A DNA stretch of 35,000 nt, taken from the NCBI GenBank assembly GCA_009760855.2, contig WPIO01000019.1:6207501-6242500 (forward strand). The letters are read 5' to 3'. The stretch comes from Cristatella mucedo. Its lineage: Eukaryota > Bryozoa > Phylactolaemata > Cristatellidae. The position numbers and the translations under genes were made by a program. The notes beneath the pieces were generated by a model that ran no database searches, was not told where the DNA came from, and worked only from the letters and a program-made list of their open reading frames with translations. Each line of letters begins with the position of its first letter. Within the stretch, counting starts at the first letter, position 1. Below, piece after piece: positions 11,227 to 21,300 of the stretch.

Positions 11227-11979
11227 AAGCTAAATGCTGTTGTTTTCATGTGCATTCGCACTCAATAGTACAGCTAAAGCTGCTGGCTTTAGTTTCCAGA
11301 AGCGAGTTATCCTACGTTATTCCCTTGGTCCCTGGTCAATGTGCATTGGCTTATGAGAGTATTGGCTAAAATGGCGGCTTCAAAATTAATTCGTAAACGA
11401 CCATTTGCCCGCAGTCAATTTGAAATTCACAGTACACTATCTCGAAAGCAAATGACCCGTAAAAAAAGAATGGTTAGCGAATCAAGTCGGGAAATCCATA
11501 GCTGGTCGCTACAAAACATTCCTAATCTGATTCCTTCTGAAGTTCGAATCACTTTCAGCATAGTTCTGAAAGGCCAAGAAACTTGCTTAAACACATTTCC
11601 TTACTATAATCTTATGTGATTTTACGAGTAGTGTAGTCGTTACCAGAATTTTCCAAGGAGAAGGTTTAGATTTTGACCTGAAAGAGACCTGACGCCAAGG
11701 TTAAAAGCAATCGTTAACTGGAACACACACGGGAGACTATATACTAAATAATTTTGCACTAGTTTAGCTGATATTGTCATGTGTGCGTTAGAGTAAGAAC
11801 TGAGAGTCCGAAAACCGGAAGCAGCCAGCAGTACGAGTAACAACGAACTACCAATAGTGCATACGTACTGTAATTGCCGGTATAGTATGATTGGTACCAT
11901 AGGTGACTTCAGGCAGACTCGTTACAAGCTTATCAAGCTAACAATCAGCGAAATGACTTGCCGACCGACAGGTTATCGC

Positions 11980-11981
<2 letters not shown>
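11227..11981. other. Intergenic, no recognised feature
   Basis: It contains a 92-codon plus-strand open frame (11341-11619) with no domain signature and no supporting splice or poly(A) context. It is not called as a gene. Confidence 0.3.

Positions 11982-12059
<78 letters not shown>
11982..12059. repeat. (GA)n microsatellite
   Basis: Pure GA dinucleotide repeat of about 78 bp. Confidence 0.97.
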
Positions 12060-12061
<2 letters not shown>

Positions 12062-12329
12062 TGCTCCGGTTAAGTTCCCTGCTTATATACCGGCCCAAGC
12101 TGTAAGTCATAAGTAAATCTGGTCGCATAATTAAAGAAAATACCGCTCTGCTGGTAAGCCTGCTTGTCGTGGCTATTTAACGAGAGTTCTCCTCTTCAAA
12201 GTTAGTGGCCAAGCTCAAAAGTCATAACTGAAGAGCATGCAACATCCCCTCATTTAAAACTGTTTTCTATCCTCGGCTACCGGAGGGCGTACGGCCTCGT
12301 AGGAAATCAAACGCCACAGAGCCGTCGAC

Positions 12330-12830
12330 AGCGTCAATTAGGCTTGTGGCCCGCCCGCCAGATATCCTCTGACTTTGCTGACGCGAGCTGGTCTTCGCGC
12401 TTGAATAGATCTGTTCCCCGCAGGATTGCTGCTATAACACCTTCTCGCGTAGTCCAAAGCAGAGCCATCTTTGCGATCGAGCCGCGACTTCTCAATCGCC
12501 CTCTTTCTACTTTCAATCGCCCTTTCGCTATCAGCTGCCCTCTGTCAAGCATCATTGAGAGCTTGTCTAGGTCTACCGTTCGCCTCCCGCTAGCAGCCGT
12601 CAGTAGCTGCTGGTTTGGCGCCCGTCAGGCTTGTTCTGTTCGTCTGATCTTCTCGTGTATGGCAGCGCGTCGGTTGGCCTGAAAAACGAGCTCGTTGCTA
12701 CCACTGCGCTGCCTACGAAGGTGATAGTGAAGCTGAGAACTAGTAGAGACAGAAGTCCGAGAGCTGAAGAAGCAGGGGCATTTGACCCTTCTGCTTCTAC
12801 CACACATGGCGGTACTGGCATTCAATACGA
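12330..12830 (-). other. Degenerate coding-like tract rich in Arg/Glu/Ala
   Basis: Minus-strand frames here show repeated charged motifs such as NRRAAIHEKIRRTEQA (about 12627-12695) and, in another frame, RAADSERAIESRKRAIEKSR (about 12460-12535), interrupted by stops. Such basic repeats occur in front of the helicase in some invertebrate Helitron-like proteins and in other repeat proteins. No helicase, Rep or other diagnostic domain is present, so the identity is unknown. A chance effect of composition is possible, because the plus strand is also open over part of this region. Confidence 0.2.
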
Positions 12831-12904
12831 AGTAAAGAATTACAGCTCCTTTGCTGCCAAACGTCCGCACAATGAAATAATAAATCGTACATAACCATAA
12901 GCTG

Positions 12905-13062
12905 ATTTAAGTGTATCTTTGTATATAGCGACAGAAGAATCTTCACGGTTATCATCACCGCTTGCAGTGGTCAATAAAGCATTGACCACTGCAGAAGAGA
13001 CAAACCCACGACCCGGGTCGTGAAGAGGGAGCACTGTACCCCTGGGCCAAGACACAGGGGCA
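12905..13062 (-). mobile_element. tRNA-derived SINE, family C, copy 1
   Basis: On the minus strand it begins with 'ttggcccaggggtacagtgc' (A-box-like), then 'cacgacccgggtcgtgggtt' (B-box position), then 'cactgcaagcggtgatga'. The order and spacing match 25515-25650, with 'cagcccaggggtaaggtgtg', 'cgagtcactggttcgagccc' and 'cactgcaagcggcggtgaca'. The copy holds a 16-bp palindrome (13007-13022) and 12-bp inverted arms (12964-12975 with 12981-12992). The 3' end is uncertain. Confidence 0.55.
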
Positions 13063-13280
13063 ACACTTGAGAAGATATAGAAAAAGTAGAAAGATTTCGT
13101 CAGTCTACAGTAAAAAGAAATGAGACGTCAACGTTAAGTTACTTATACGATTGGTCCGTCTCAGTCATGTCTTTTATTCTTATAAAAAGTGCCTTAGCCA
13201 AGCATTTTCGCCACTGTCTCAGTTTGATCGCATGCTGAGCTTAAAGCCGAGTCTTGTGGCCGCGTGTTTGATCGAAGAAG

Positions 13281-13619
13281 ATTTATCTCCATCTGTAACT
13301 CCAAAAAGTCACAAAGACTATGTGGGTGTTATGCAGGAGAGCTTTGAATAGCGAACTCATAGCCTAAGCGGCTTTCGGTACGCATTCGGTAGCCAACAGA
13401 CTTCGTCTCACGCGACAAAGAGAAAGTGGGAAGCATAGCAGAGTCAGGAGAGCAGTTGAGGTAGTGAGTAGCGTGGAAGTAGCAGCTTAGGACCGCTGAA
13501 AAGGATGAGCCATAGTCGGCAGCAGGAGAGTAGCTGTCGTTTCGTAAGAGTTGTGGAAGCGAGTTCCACAGTCTAGGACCTGCAGAGCTAAAGCTTCTGT
13601 CGCCAACGGTCTTTAAGCA
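13281..13619 (-). mobile_element. LINE family 2, 3' fragment
   Basis: Read on the minus strand it gives the intact end of a CR1-like ORF2: DRSFSSAGPRLWNSLP (about 13554-13601), then about 70 further residues to a stop near 13349, then the family 2 3' UTR ('cccacatagtctttgtgact') ending at 'ggagataaat'. This is the best-preserved coding end of family 2 in the window. It is 5'-truncated at about 13619. Confidence 0.85.
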
Positions 13620-14886
13620 TATTCATCTTAAGAACACAATCTTCGTTCAATGACCGAATTGAGGTCAGTACACCCGCCAAAATACAACTTCTCTACGAGA
13701 CATTATTGCACATCACCGTCATCATCATTACTTACTTGATCCAAAAGGGGTCGTCGCACATGGTCATTAATCCACCCAACCCAATAGCGGTCGCTACGCG
13801 TTGTGATTCCTCTGTCGACCCAAAAGTGGTCGGAATGGCGTATATAACTCTCACTACCTTGAAGCAGGCGTGACTGCAGGTTCAACGGTACGCTGGGCCA
13901 AAGAAGATTTCTTCATGTGACACGCGAGATCGTCTGCGAGCGCGTGCCGCAGACCAAATCTTGTGCAAGCTGCACTTATGTCGCCACATCCGAGCTCTTA
14001 TATGAAAAGGCTACGAATGAGCTCAGCATAACAGGCTTTCCAAGCACAGGCCATGCTGTAGAACAAGATTCATTAACGGAGCACACCAAGTTGCACCTAC
14101 CGATGAAGGTTATGTTAGGTTTTTGCAGCCGATATTTTTACATTATTACAGCCGATAATGGCCTTAATTTAAACAGGAGGCAGTGAAACATCGACATGCT
14201 AAATCCGGCTTGATTTTGAGAGCGCTTGCGATTAGTAGCGGTTCCTGAATTAGGCGCATTACTAAATAGATACATCAAACTTCCGCTTTAGATTACTTGA
14301 ACTGGAAGCTGTAGCAATTGTCAGCCAGTCTGTCCTTTGGGCTTCAAACTAGTAAGCTGCACTTTGGGCTTCGAGTTGTATGACTGCTGTAGGCAATGGC
14401 GGGTGCTGTACACACGTGAGCAGTCAAAGGCTATGGAATTGACTGCTCTACATTAATGATGTGGTCTTTTTATATTACGGTATAGGCGATTGGCGATATA
14501 TATTGATCGCTGGCGCGATCCGCTACCTTTGGTATACGTGCGTATATGAGGGGGGGGGGAAGCACAAAAGACTCATTACGAGCCGTGTCGCAGTGTCGAG
14601 GTGCCAGCTCCACAAGTGTTGGTCATGCTGAATAGCATCTTGGGGACAGTGACTTTTTTTGAATCGAAGGGTCGACCTTGCCGTCGAACGACGAGTGTTC
14701 TCAAGTTCTTAGAGTGGCCATAGCCAGCAGCTGCACCTTTATGCCCACCAGCCTGCAACGTGCACTGGTAGTTTATGTCTCGGCGGCTTCGCCAGCTAAC
14801 ACGGTTGCTTAAAGGCAGACCACGCTTTTTTTTAGTGCGGTCACTGCATTGTTTATAAACCTATCTCCTCGCCACTCCGAGCTCCT
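13620..14886. other. Intergenic, no recognised feature
   Basis: About 1.25 kb without a recognisable exon or repeat family member. There is a run of nine or ten G at about 14550-14559 and phrases around 13738-13835 that repeat 'cccaaaagtggtcg' or 'ccaaaaggggtcg' loosely. I see no further structure. Confidence 0.3.
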
Positions 14887-15309
14887 ATGATGGACAGAAG
14901 CTTACTTTGTGGCTTGCCGCTTTGCAATTCGGGTTTGCTGGAGCTATGCAGGCTGGGCGCCGGGCTGGTAGTGATGGCCACAATAATGAGGCTTCAGGGC
15001 CAGGCGGCCGACTCCCTATTTATTGGCACTTTGGTGCGGCTGAATATGCATGCAGTTAATTGCCAAGCCGGCGATTATACGAGGCTGTCGGAGGCAGGTG
15101 GCGGCAGGATTGAGAGAGCCTGGCAAGTGGAGAGCCGATCGAGGCTGTCACCATTTTGTACTGGTGCAGAGCCGTGCTGGGTGTACACATTCGAAGAAGC
15201 TTTCTGCAGGCGTTTTGCGACACGTGTGGTGGTGTTTTGCTACGTTTTACTTCGTTTTTGGTTTGCTACATTCTACTTCTCACGCTTGATTTTGAAAACT
15301 CTAGAATAG
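14887..15309 (+). CDS. Open reading frame of 140 codons, unknown, doubtful
   Basis: This is among the longest frames outside simple repeats and LINEs. The predicted product has 140 residues, scattered cysteines and a hydrophobic C-terminal stretch (VVVFCYVLLRFWFATFYF). I recognise no domain. There is no clear promoter, and no poly(A) signal immediately follows. A second frame overlaps at 15156-15641 through the minisatellite. It may be a chance open frame, and I give it little weight. Confidence 0.12.
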   Translation: MMDRSLLCGLPLCNSGLLELCRLGAGLVVMATIMRLQGQAADSLFIGTLVRLNMHAVNCQAGDYTRLSEAGGGRIERAWQVESRSRLSPFCTGAEPCWVYTFEEAFCRRFATRVVVFCYVLLRFWFATFYFSRLILKTLE

Positions 15310-15353
15310 AAGTGCACCTCTGCGGTGCGGTACAGAAGAAGAAAGGGAAGCAA

Positions 15354-15626
15354 GCGACTAGTCACGAGGGTCGTATGACTAGTCACGAGGGTCGTATGAC
15401 TAGTCACGAGGGTCGTATGACTAGTCACGAGGGTCGTATGACTAGTCACGAGGGTCGTATGACTAGTCACGAGGGTCGTACGACTAGTCACGAGGGTCGT
15501 ATGACTAGTCACGAGGGTCGTATGACTAGTCACGAGGGTCGTATGACTAGTCACGAGGGTCGTATGACTAGTCACGAGGGTCGTATGACTAGTCACGAGG
15601 GTCGTATGACTAGTCACGAGGGTCGT
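15354..15626. repeat. Minisatellite, 13 copies of a 21-bp unit
   Basis: Unit ATGACTAGTCACGAGGGTCG plus T, repeated 13 times almost perfectly. The variants are GCG instead of ATG in the first unit and ACG in one internal unit. Because 21 is a multiple of three, the array stays open, reading MTSHEGR on the plus strand and a VTSHTTL-type repeat on the minus strand. Each unit contains the palindrome ACTAGT. The near identity points to recent expansion. There are no unique spacers, so it is not a CRISPR array. Confidence 0.97.
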
Positions 15627-15639
15627 ATGACTTGTGACT

Positions 15640-15989
15640 AGTAACTAACTAATGCTAGGGATCAGGCAGTCCCTCGGAGGAATTCTCACGAGAGACTACG
15701 AGAGCTACGGCTACTTCCTCGGAGCCAAACGGTTCAAACGGCAGCTGCCAGTCGCCACAAGGCGGCTGCCACCGCGGAGCCTCATCCATCCAACTCAAAC
15801 CTTGGGGGGGGGAGGGAGTGGCTGACGCACTTGCCACATCAGCCCCGCTCCTCGCCCTCAGACCTCTGGGAGGGACTAAACCGCGGCCCTGCGGTCGGAT
15901 TAACCCCGCTGCACCCTCTACGACCCCGACGTACCCTCTCCGACACCGCTGTAGCCTCTCTGACGGAAGAGAGGGCTAGAAGAGATCGA
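15640..15989. other. Intergenic, no recognised feature
   Basis: GC-rich sequence that includes a repeated 'ccgctg(t/c)a(g/c)cctct' phrase at about 15908-15960. No gene recognised. Confidence 0.3.
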
Positions 15990-16110
15990 GCGATTCGTCT
16001 TGTGCGTGCTTATTCGTGCAGACAGCGTGCATGCTCCCACTAACCGCACTTGCATGCTGACCCTGTGCATGTCACTCCTAACCATGTTGTGCTTGTTGTC
16101 ATCGAGCACG
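15990..16110 (+). mobile_element. LINE family 1, 3' UTR fragment without its tail
   Basis: It matches about 2680-2800: 'gcgtgcttattcgtgcagac', 'gcgtgcatgctcccactaac', 'cttgcatgctgaccctgtgc' and 'atgtcactcctaaccatgtt'. The hairpin and (TTA)n that should follow are missing. The sequence switches instead to a CpG-dense block, so the copy is truncated at both ends. Confidence 0.7.
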
Positions 16111-16620
16111 CTACCGCTAACCATTCGGCTCCGGCGACCGACCGGCGGCAGCTCGTTGCCATCGAGACGCGCGCCCGTGGCGGCGAGCGCCCGAGCTCGT
16201 GTTACGGCCGCGCCGCTGGGCGAGCGCGCGCGGTACGAGCAAAAGCAGCCGTCGTCATAGAGACTGATCCGCGTGCGCTCCGGGCTCGCCATCTCGCCCT
16301 GCGTCGGCTTCGCGCCGTGGTCGCGCGCGCGGCCGGCCCGCAGACGGGGGCGGCGTCGCGTCGGACCGGCATAGTCGATAGTCGGAAGGCAGCGGACCGG
16401 AGGGCGAGTAAGGCGCGGCGCGTGCAGCAGCAGTCGGAGGAGCGGGCTAAGCGCGAGGCTCTAGGAGAACGAGCGGCAGCCGCCGCTGCCGCTACGTGCC
16501 GCCACGTCCGTCCGCCTGCAGACGTCTGAGCAGACGAGAGCCGCGCCGCAGTTTGTCCGGGCTGCTCCTGCCAGCCGAAGTGCCTGCAGGCAACGCATCT
16601 GGCGCGCGTTAGCTTAGCGG
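16111..16620. other. CpG-dense block with Arg/Ala-rich open frame
   Basis: High GC with many CpG dinucleotides (cgcgcgc runs). The plus strand is open to about 16529 with a basic, repetitive product (for example RALRARHLALRRLRAVVARA). The minus strand is also open over much of it, as expected for a stop-poor GC-rich segment. It may be a CpG island promoter or a GC-rich repeat. No specific gene can be named. Confidence 0.35.
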
Positions 16621-17517
16621 CTTGGCGGCTTCTGAAAGCCGCCTGTAATTGACGAAAGGCCGTAAAGCGAGGAGTTTTGACTTGTACAACGGCCCGTGTC
16701 CGTAAAGAACGTGCACCCAAGTGCACCTGAGCAGCGGTTGCGCTCTGTACGATTGAGTGTCGCGTAGGCGGGCGCTCGCGCTCTGCTCCACTGGGCGCGG
16801 CGCACGGGCGGTTTTCACAGCCCATTTCCTTGCGCATGTCGCAATTTGCGCTGCATTTGTTTGCGACCTCTGGCTTATAGCACCGCCTCTAGCCAAGGAG
16901 GCGGTGCTGTGCGCGTAGGCGCGAACTCTTACGCGTGTCCTAGAAGCTTCTGTGAGCGACGGACGCGCGGCGTCCTTTTCCTCTGCTGAATTGATAGTCG
17001 CCGCAGGGATCGCAGCAGGAGACGTACAACTCGCGTCGGATCAGTTAATTGTCGAGGCGCCAAGCTCGGGTCAAGGTTATCACTATGGCAGTTTGCCACT
17101 GAGATTCCCTTTTATTTCTGGTTAGCAGCGGGTAGCAGCTAACGATATACGCTAGTTTCAACGAGCGCTCCAGCGGGCTCGCGAGATGATCGTACTTAGT
17201 CGAGTAATAGCTGTGTTCATTAACTGCTCTGCACAGGCTGTGACTTTGGAACGGGGTAAGACTCAAACTAAATATTGAATAACTCAAGACAAGAAATCGA
17301 TTGAAATTTATTTTATTTCAAAGATAACATGTCACTAAATGACTTTAGACTGACCTCTATCAAACCTCAACCCTCCCTGGTACTTCACTACGTTGAATAT
17401 CATACTTTCACCTTTGGTGGACTAGCCGAAGTTTCTGCCCCAACCTTAATTGAGATACGCTCAAACTGAGGCATTCATAGGTCTCGCAACCGACAAGCCC
17501 AACGTATATATGATCAT
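16621..17517. other. Intergenic, no recognised feature
   Basis: GC content falls from left to right. There is a short inverted repeat around 16878-16910 ('gcaccgcctct' with 'aggcggtgc'). No exon or repeat family member is recognised. Confidence 0.3.
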
Positions 17518-17580
17518 ACATTTGTATAGCGCCCTCTGAGAACTTTATCTTTTTGAAAGCACTTTACTTATACCGAAAAG
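17518..17580 (-). repeat. LINE/SINE shared 3' tail, degenerate (inverted)
   Basis: The minus strand reads 'aaagataaagttctcagagg' 'gcgctatac', a decayed version of the shared hairpin tail. No head is recognisable upstream. Confidence 0.5.
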
Positions 17581-17828
17581 GAAGTGTGAATCGCTGAGGG
17601 TAAGGACAGCTTAGGTCACAAGCGTGTCACGAGACTCCTTCTTGCGCTCATCAAATGAAGCAGACGACCGTTCGCTTACTCTGTATGCTCCGTAACGTCT
17701 TTTTGTCGTTGCCAGATGCAGAATGCGCTATTTAGTACAGTCACATTCGTCAGTATGGAGTAACAGTCTGATCAACAGGGCGACGAATGTATATGTTGAT
17801 GTAAAAAAAAAAAATATATATATATACA

Positions 17829-17975
17829 CTGGTTTGGCTCGGGGGTTAAGATGCTCGCCGAGATGATTGCCACCGAGGTGGAGTTGAATGCATTCGATGG
17901 TCAAGGTCGTGGGCTCGAGCCCTGTGGCATGTGTGGCGCCTGGATAGAGACTAAATTATCTTAGGACACTATACA
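17829..17975 (+). mobile_element. tRNA-derived SINE, family A, copy 1
   Basis: The head resembles a tRNA: 'ggctcgggggttaagatgct' (A-box region) and 'ggtcgtgggctcgagccctg' (B-box region). A 'gtggcatgtgtggcgcctg' linker and the shared tail 'atagagactaaattatctta' follow. TA repeats lie on both sides. It shares its layout with 18380-18503 and 31192-31335. Confidence 0.7.
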
Positions 17976-17979
17976 TATA

Positions 17980-17984
<5 letters not shown>

Positions 17985-18014
<30 letters not shown>
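17985..18014. repeat. (TA)n microsatellite
   Basis: Short pure TA run downstream of SINE A copy 1, continuing as AT-rich sequence to about 18055. Confidence 0.9.
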
Positions 18015-18017
<3 letters not shown>

Positions 18018-18062
18018 AGTATTATATGACTATATATCCAGATATATATCTATTCACATATG

Positions 18063-18369
18063 TGCTGTAGTTTTAAGAGTATAAGTCGCACTCAAATATA
18101 AGTCGCATCCTAAATTTATGGATATAAATTTTGGAAAAAACTTTTATTAAAAAATACTATTGCTGAATATATAGCTCATTTTGTATCGCAGTTCGCAAGG
18201 AACTCGTCACCAGTATCACTGCTAACATCTTGACAGTCTTCTGCAACATTGTCAATTCTGAATCGTCACTTTAAGTGTATGCAGTGACTGACACTGACTT
18301 TTAGTGTATAAGTCACAGGTTTATTTTTTTAAATTGGAAAAAGTGGGACTTATATTCGTAAAAATACGG
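18063..18369. mobile_element. Non-autonomous DNA transposon (MITE) with TIRs and 12-bp flanking direct repeats
   Basis: A 307-bp element with no coding capacity. The left end reads 'ctgtagttttaagagtataa' 'gtcgcac', and the inverted right end reads 'ccgtatttttacgaatataa' 'gtcccac', matching at 22 of 27 positions. The sub-motif 'ataagtcgca' occurs twice near the left end. It is flanked by TATTCACATATG at 18051-18062 and 18370-18381, the expected footprint of a target-site duplication. TIRs of this 'ataagtcgcac' type are, from memory, widespread in animal genomes; I do not assign a superfamily. Confidence 0.7.
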
Positions 18370-18379
18370 TATTCACATA

Positions 18380-18503
18380 TGCCAGGTAGTTAAGGTACTC
18401 GCCCCGACCAAAGTCTGGCCGAGATCGTGGGCTCGATCCCCGTGGCGTTTGCGAAGCGCCTGAATAGAGATTAAGTTCTCTTAGGGTGCTATAAAATGAG
18501 ATA
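18380..18503 (+). mobile_element. tRNA-derived SINE, family A, copy 2
   Basis: 'gccaggtagttaaggtactc' (A-box region) and 'gagatcgtgggctcgatccc' (B-box region), then 'cgtggcgtttgcgaagcgcc', then the shared tail 'agagattaagttctcttagg' 'gtgctataa'. Its 5' end coincides with the right flank of the MITE, so the two insertions are adjacent or one interrupts the other. Confidence 0.75.
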
Positions 18504-18629
18504 TATATTTTTTATATTTACCTGTAGTCTATAGACAGTTAGGTATTTATATATGGAAAAATTATACAGCTGTACGTGGGTGCTTAAATACATGTATATA
18601 TACATATATCTCTACTAATTAAAGTGAAT

Positions 18630-18745
18630 AAGTCCGTCTCGCCGAAAGATGGCACACTTGCGTCACGTGGCAAGATGGCGCAGCTGTGTCTTCTGCGACG
18701 GAACTACTATGCCTCAGCGAAGTGAGTCCAGAGGCCAGAGGGATT
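18630..18745 (+). repeat. Dispersed repeat D, copy 1
   Basis: It matches the minus strand of about 25640-25800: 'agtccgtc', 'aagatggcacacttgcgtca', 'ggcaagatggcgcag', 'gacggaacta', 'ctcagcgaagtgag'. This copy lacks an internal stretch of about 25 bp present in the other one. No coding capacity. It may be the body of a SINE, because the other copy directly follows a SINE C head. Confidence 0.7.
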
Positions 18746-18753
18746 GAGCTCTT

Positions 18754-18856
<103 letters not shown>

Positions 18857-18861
18857 GCACA

Positions 18862-19697
<836 letters not shown>

Positions 19698-19985
19698 CTT
19701 TCACGTACTTTCATCGAGAGGGTAATCAAGTATGGAAGAAAACTCTTTCACAAAACGCCGGGAGGATGTACATAAGCCCTGTACACTAGCTACTTGGTCA
19801 GAGCCTCTTGGGTTGGGCTAATCCTACGTACAGCAGCAACGTTTTCCGGTATGCTCGTACTCCCGCATCTGCTAAGACATGACCCAAGCATCGTACTTCC
19901 CTCTGCAACAGGTGGCACCTCTTAGGGTGTGAATTTAATTTGGTAAGCCATGACCAATCTAGTACTTGAGCTAACCTCCCCACTT
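19698..19985 (-). pseudogene. Ty3/gypsy-type LTR retrotransposon, reverse transcriptase relic
   Basis: The minus strand reads through the end of a gypsy-type reverse transcriptase. KRCHLLQREVRCLGHVLADA (about 19866-19925) matches the 'KC.f.q..v.fLGH.vs..G' signature after the polymerase fingers. In another frame, GLCTSSRRFVKEFSSI (about 19730-19777) matches the 'FLGL..YYRRFI..FS' connection block. The two are separated by a frameshift, and stops follow. I see no RNase H, integrase or LTRs nearby, so only a short dead fragment remains. Confidence 0.65.
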
Positions 19986-21227
19986 CCTGCTTAAAATATT
20001 GACAAACGCGATCGGATCGTCCAGACGTTACGCTCTTGCTGTAGCAGCCAGCTCCAGAACTTATGTCCTTTTTGTCACTAATACAGAGCATGTTACGGGG
20101 AGGGGGCGCTATTACATTCGCACGCTTCACAAATACTGGTCGAGCTAGTGCGTCGAAAACTCGCTGGTCACTCGCAGTTGTCGCGGTACACGCCGATATG
20201 GCAAATGTAGCAGATAGCACGAGCAGCAATCAATGAAGTCCAGCAGCGATGAATGAATCCCTGGCAGCGATTCCACTTTCTTAGAATTAGGCTGTGCATT
20301 TCAATGCCACAGAGAGGCACGCGCGTGCGCAACAAAGGCCATAGCGTACAACCCCGAAGCCCTAAGTGGGACTGAGTGTGACTGAGCTAGCCATTAGCTC
20401 ACATCGCCAACTGAGGTGAGGATCCAAGATGGATACTTCGATGCATCTTCGCTTGCAGCCGAGACCTTGACCTTGCAGCCGACGACTGGAAGATAGGCTG
20501 TGGCCACGGTATTCTGGCGAGTGATTTTCTAGCGAGTGATTTTGAGATTTTGATTTTGCTGGGAGCATTTTACTTAGAAGCCTTTATTAATAATGTACAC
20601 GTATACGTTCGCAGACTGTACACGGCGTAATAAGTCACTTTTTCCCTCGTGGCTGCCACGTGCGGCGGCCACGGTCTGATGGAGAATTTCTGTCCTCACG
20701 AATGTCGCGTGAGCATGCGTAAAATGCTTAACCTGCTCAACACAATCATTCAGTAGGAAAACTCCTGCTTTATCAAGAGAGCGTGGAACAGCAACATTTC
20801 GTCCAGCCCCCAACTGGCAGCTTGTGGTTGTCGTCTAGTAGCTGTCGCTGCGAGGCGGTCATGCGTGAAGATAAGCCCACTCAGATTAGAGACTGTCAAA
20901 CTCTTCGCACTAAATGAAGCGTGCGACCACCCGAAAAAATCAAGGATCCGCCAAGATGTCTCGGCAAGCAATTAGTCATACGAATGACTTACTGCGTTGC
21001 CTTGGCCAGCATTTACTTCCCTACTGGCGACGCGACCAATGCGGACAGCCGCTGGCCTGCTCCGTGGCGGCCGCTGCAACCCTTTGCTATGCACGGGAGG
21101 CCAAGTGGGAAATGAAATCTGGCTGACTTGCCGCTGCGTCGCCAGAACCTTTTCAATTTTCAAACCTTTCTCGACTCCAGCTAAGCTTCAATCTCTGGAA
21201 TATCGCGGTTTGTCTAGCCAGTCAGTG
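19986..21227. other. Intergenic; possible further gypsy debris
   Basis: Minus-strand open frames at 20574-20813 (79 codons) and 20750-20971 (73 codons) overlap. They could be decayed upstream parts of the gypsy element at 19.7-20.0 kb, but I recognise no protease, gag or other motif in them. Nothing else is seen. Confidence 0.25.
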
Positions 21228-21300
21228 TGATGTAAAGGGCCCAGAGACAGACAGAGAGATATATTTCTCTCAGGGCTTTATGAAAATATTTTGTTATGAT
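21228..21300 (+). repeat. LINE/SINE shared 3' tail, degenerate
   Basis: 'gatgtaaagggcccagagac', 'gatatatttctctcagggct' 'ttatgaaaat'. A decayed hairpin with no recognisable element body in front of it. Confidence 0.5.

Noticed and set aside
12344-12682. Plus-strand gene of 112 codons
   Set aside because: It overlaps minus-strand frames with a better charged-repeat pattern, and neither strand shows a recognisable domain.
15354-15626. CRISPR-like regular array
   Set aside because: The units are contiguous 21-mers without unique spacers, in a eukaryotic context. It is a minisatellite.
16050-16837. Overlapping genes on both strands
   Set aside because: GC-rich, stop-poor sequence leaves several frames open. 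The products are low-complexity Arg/Ala-rich.
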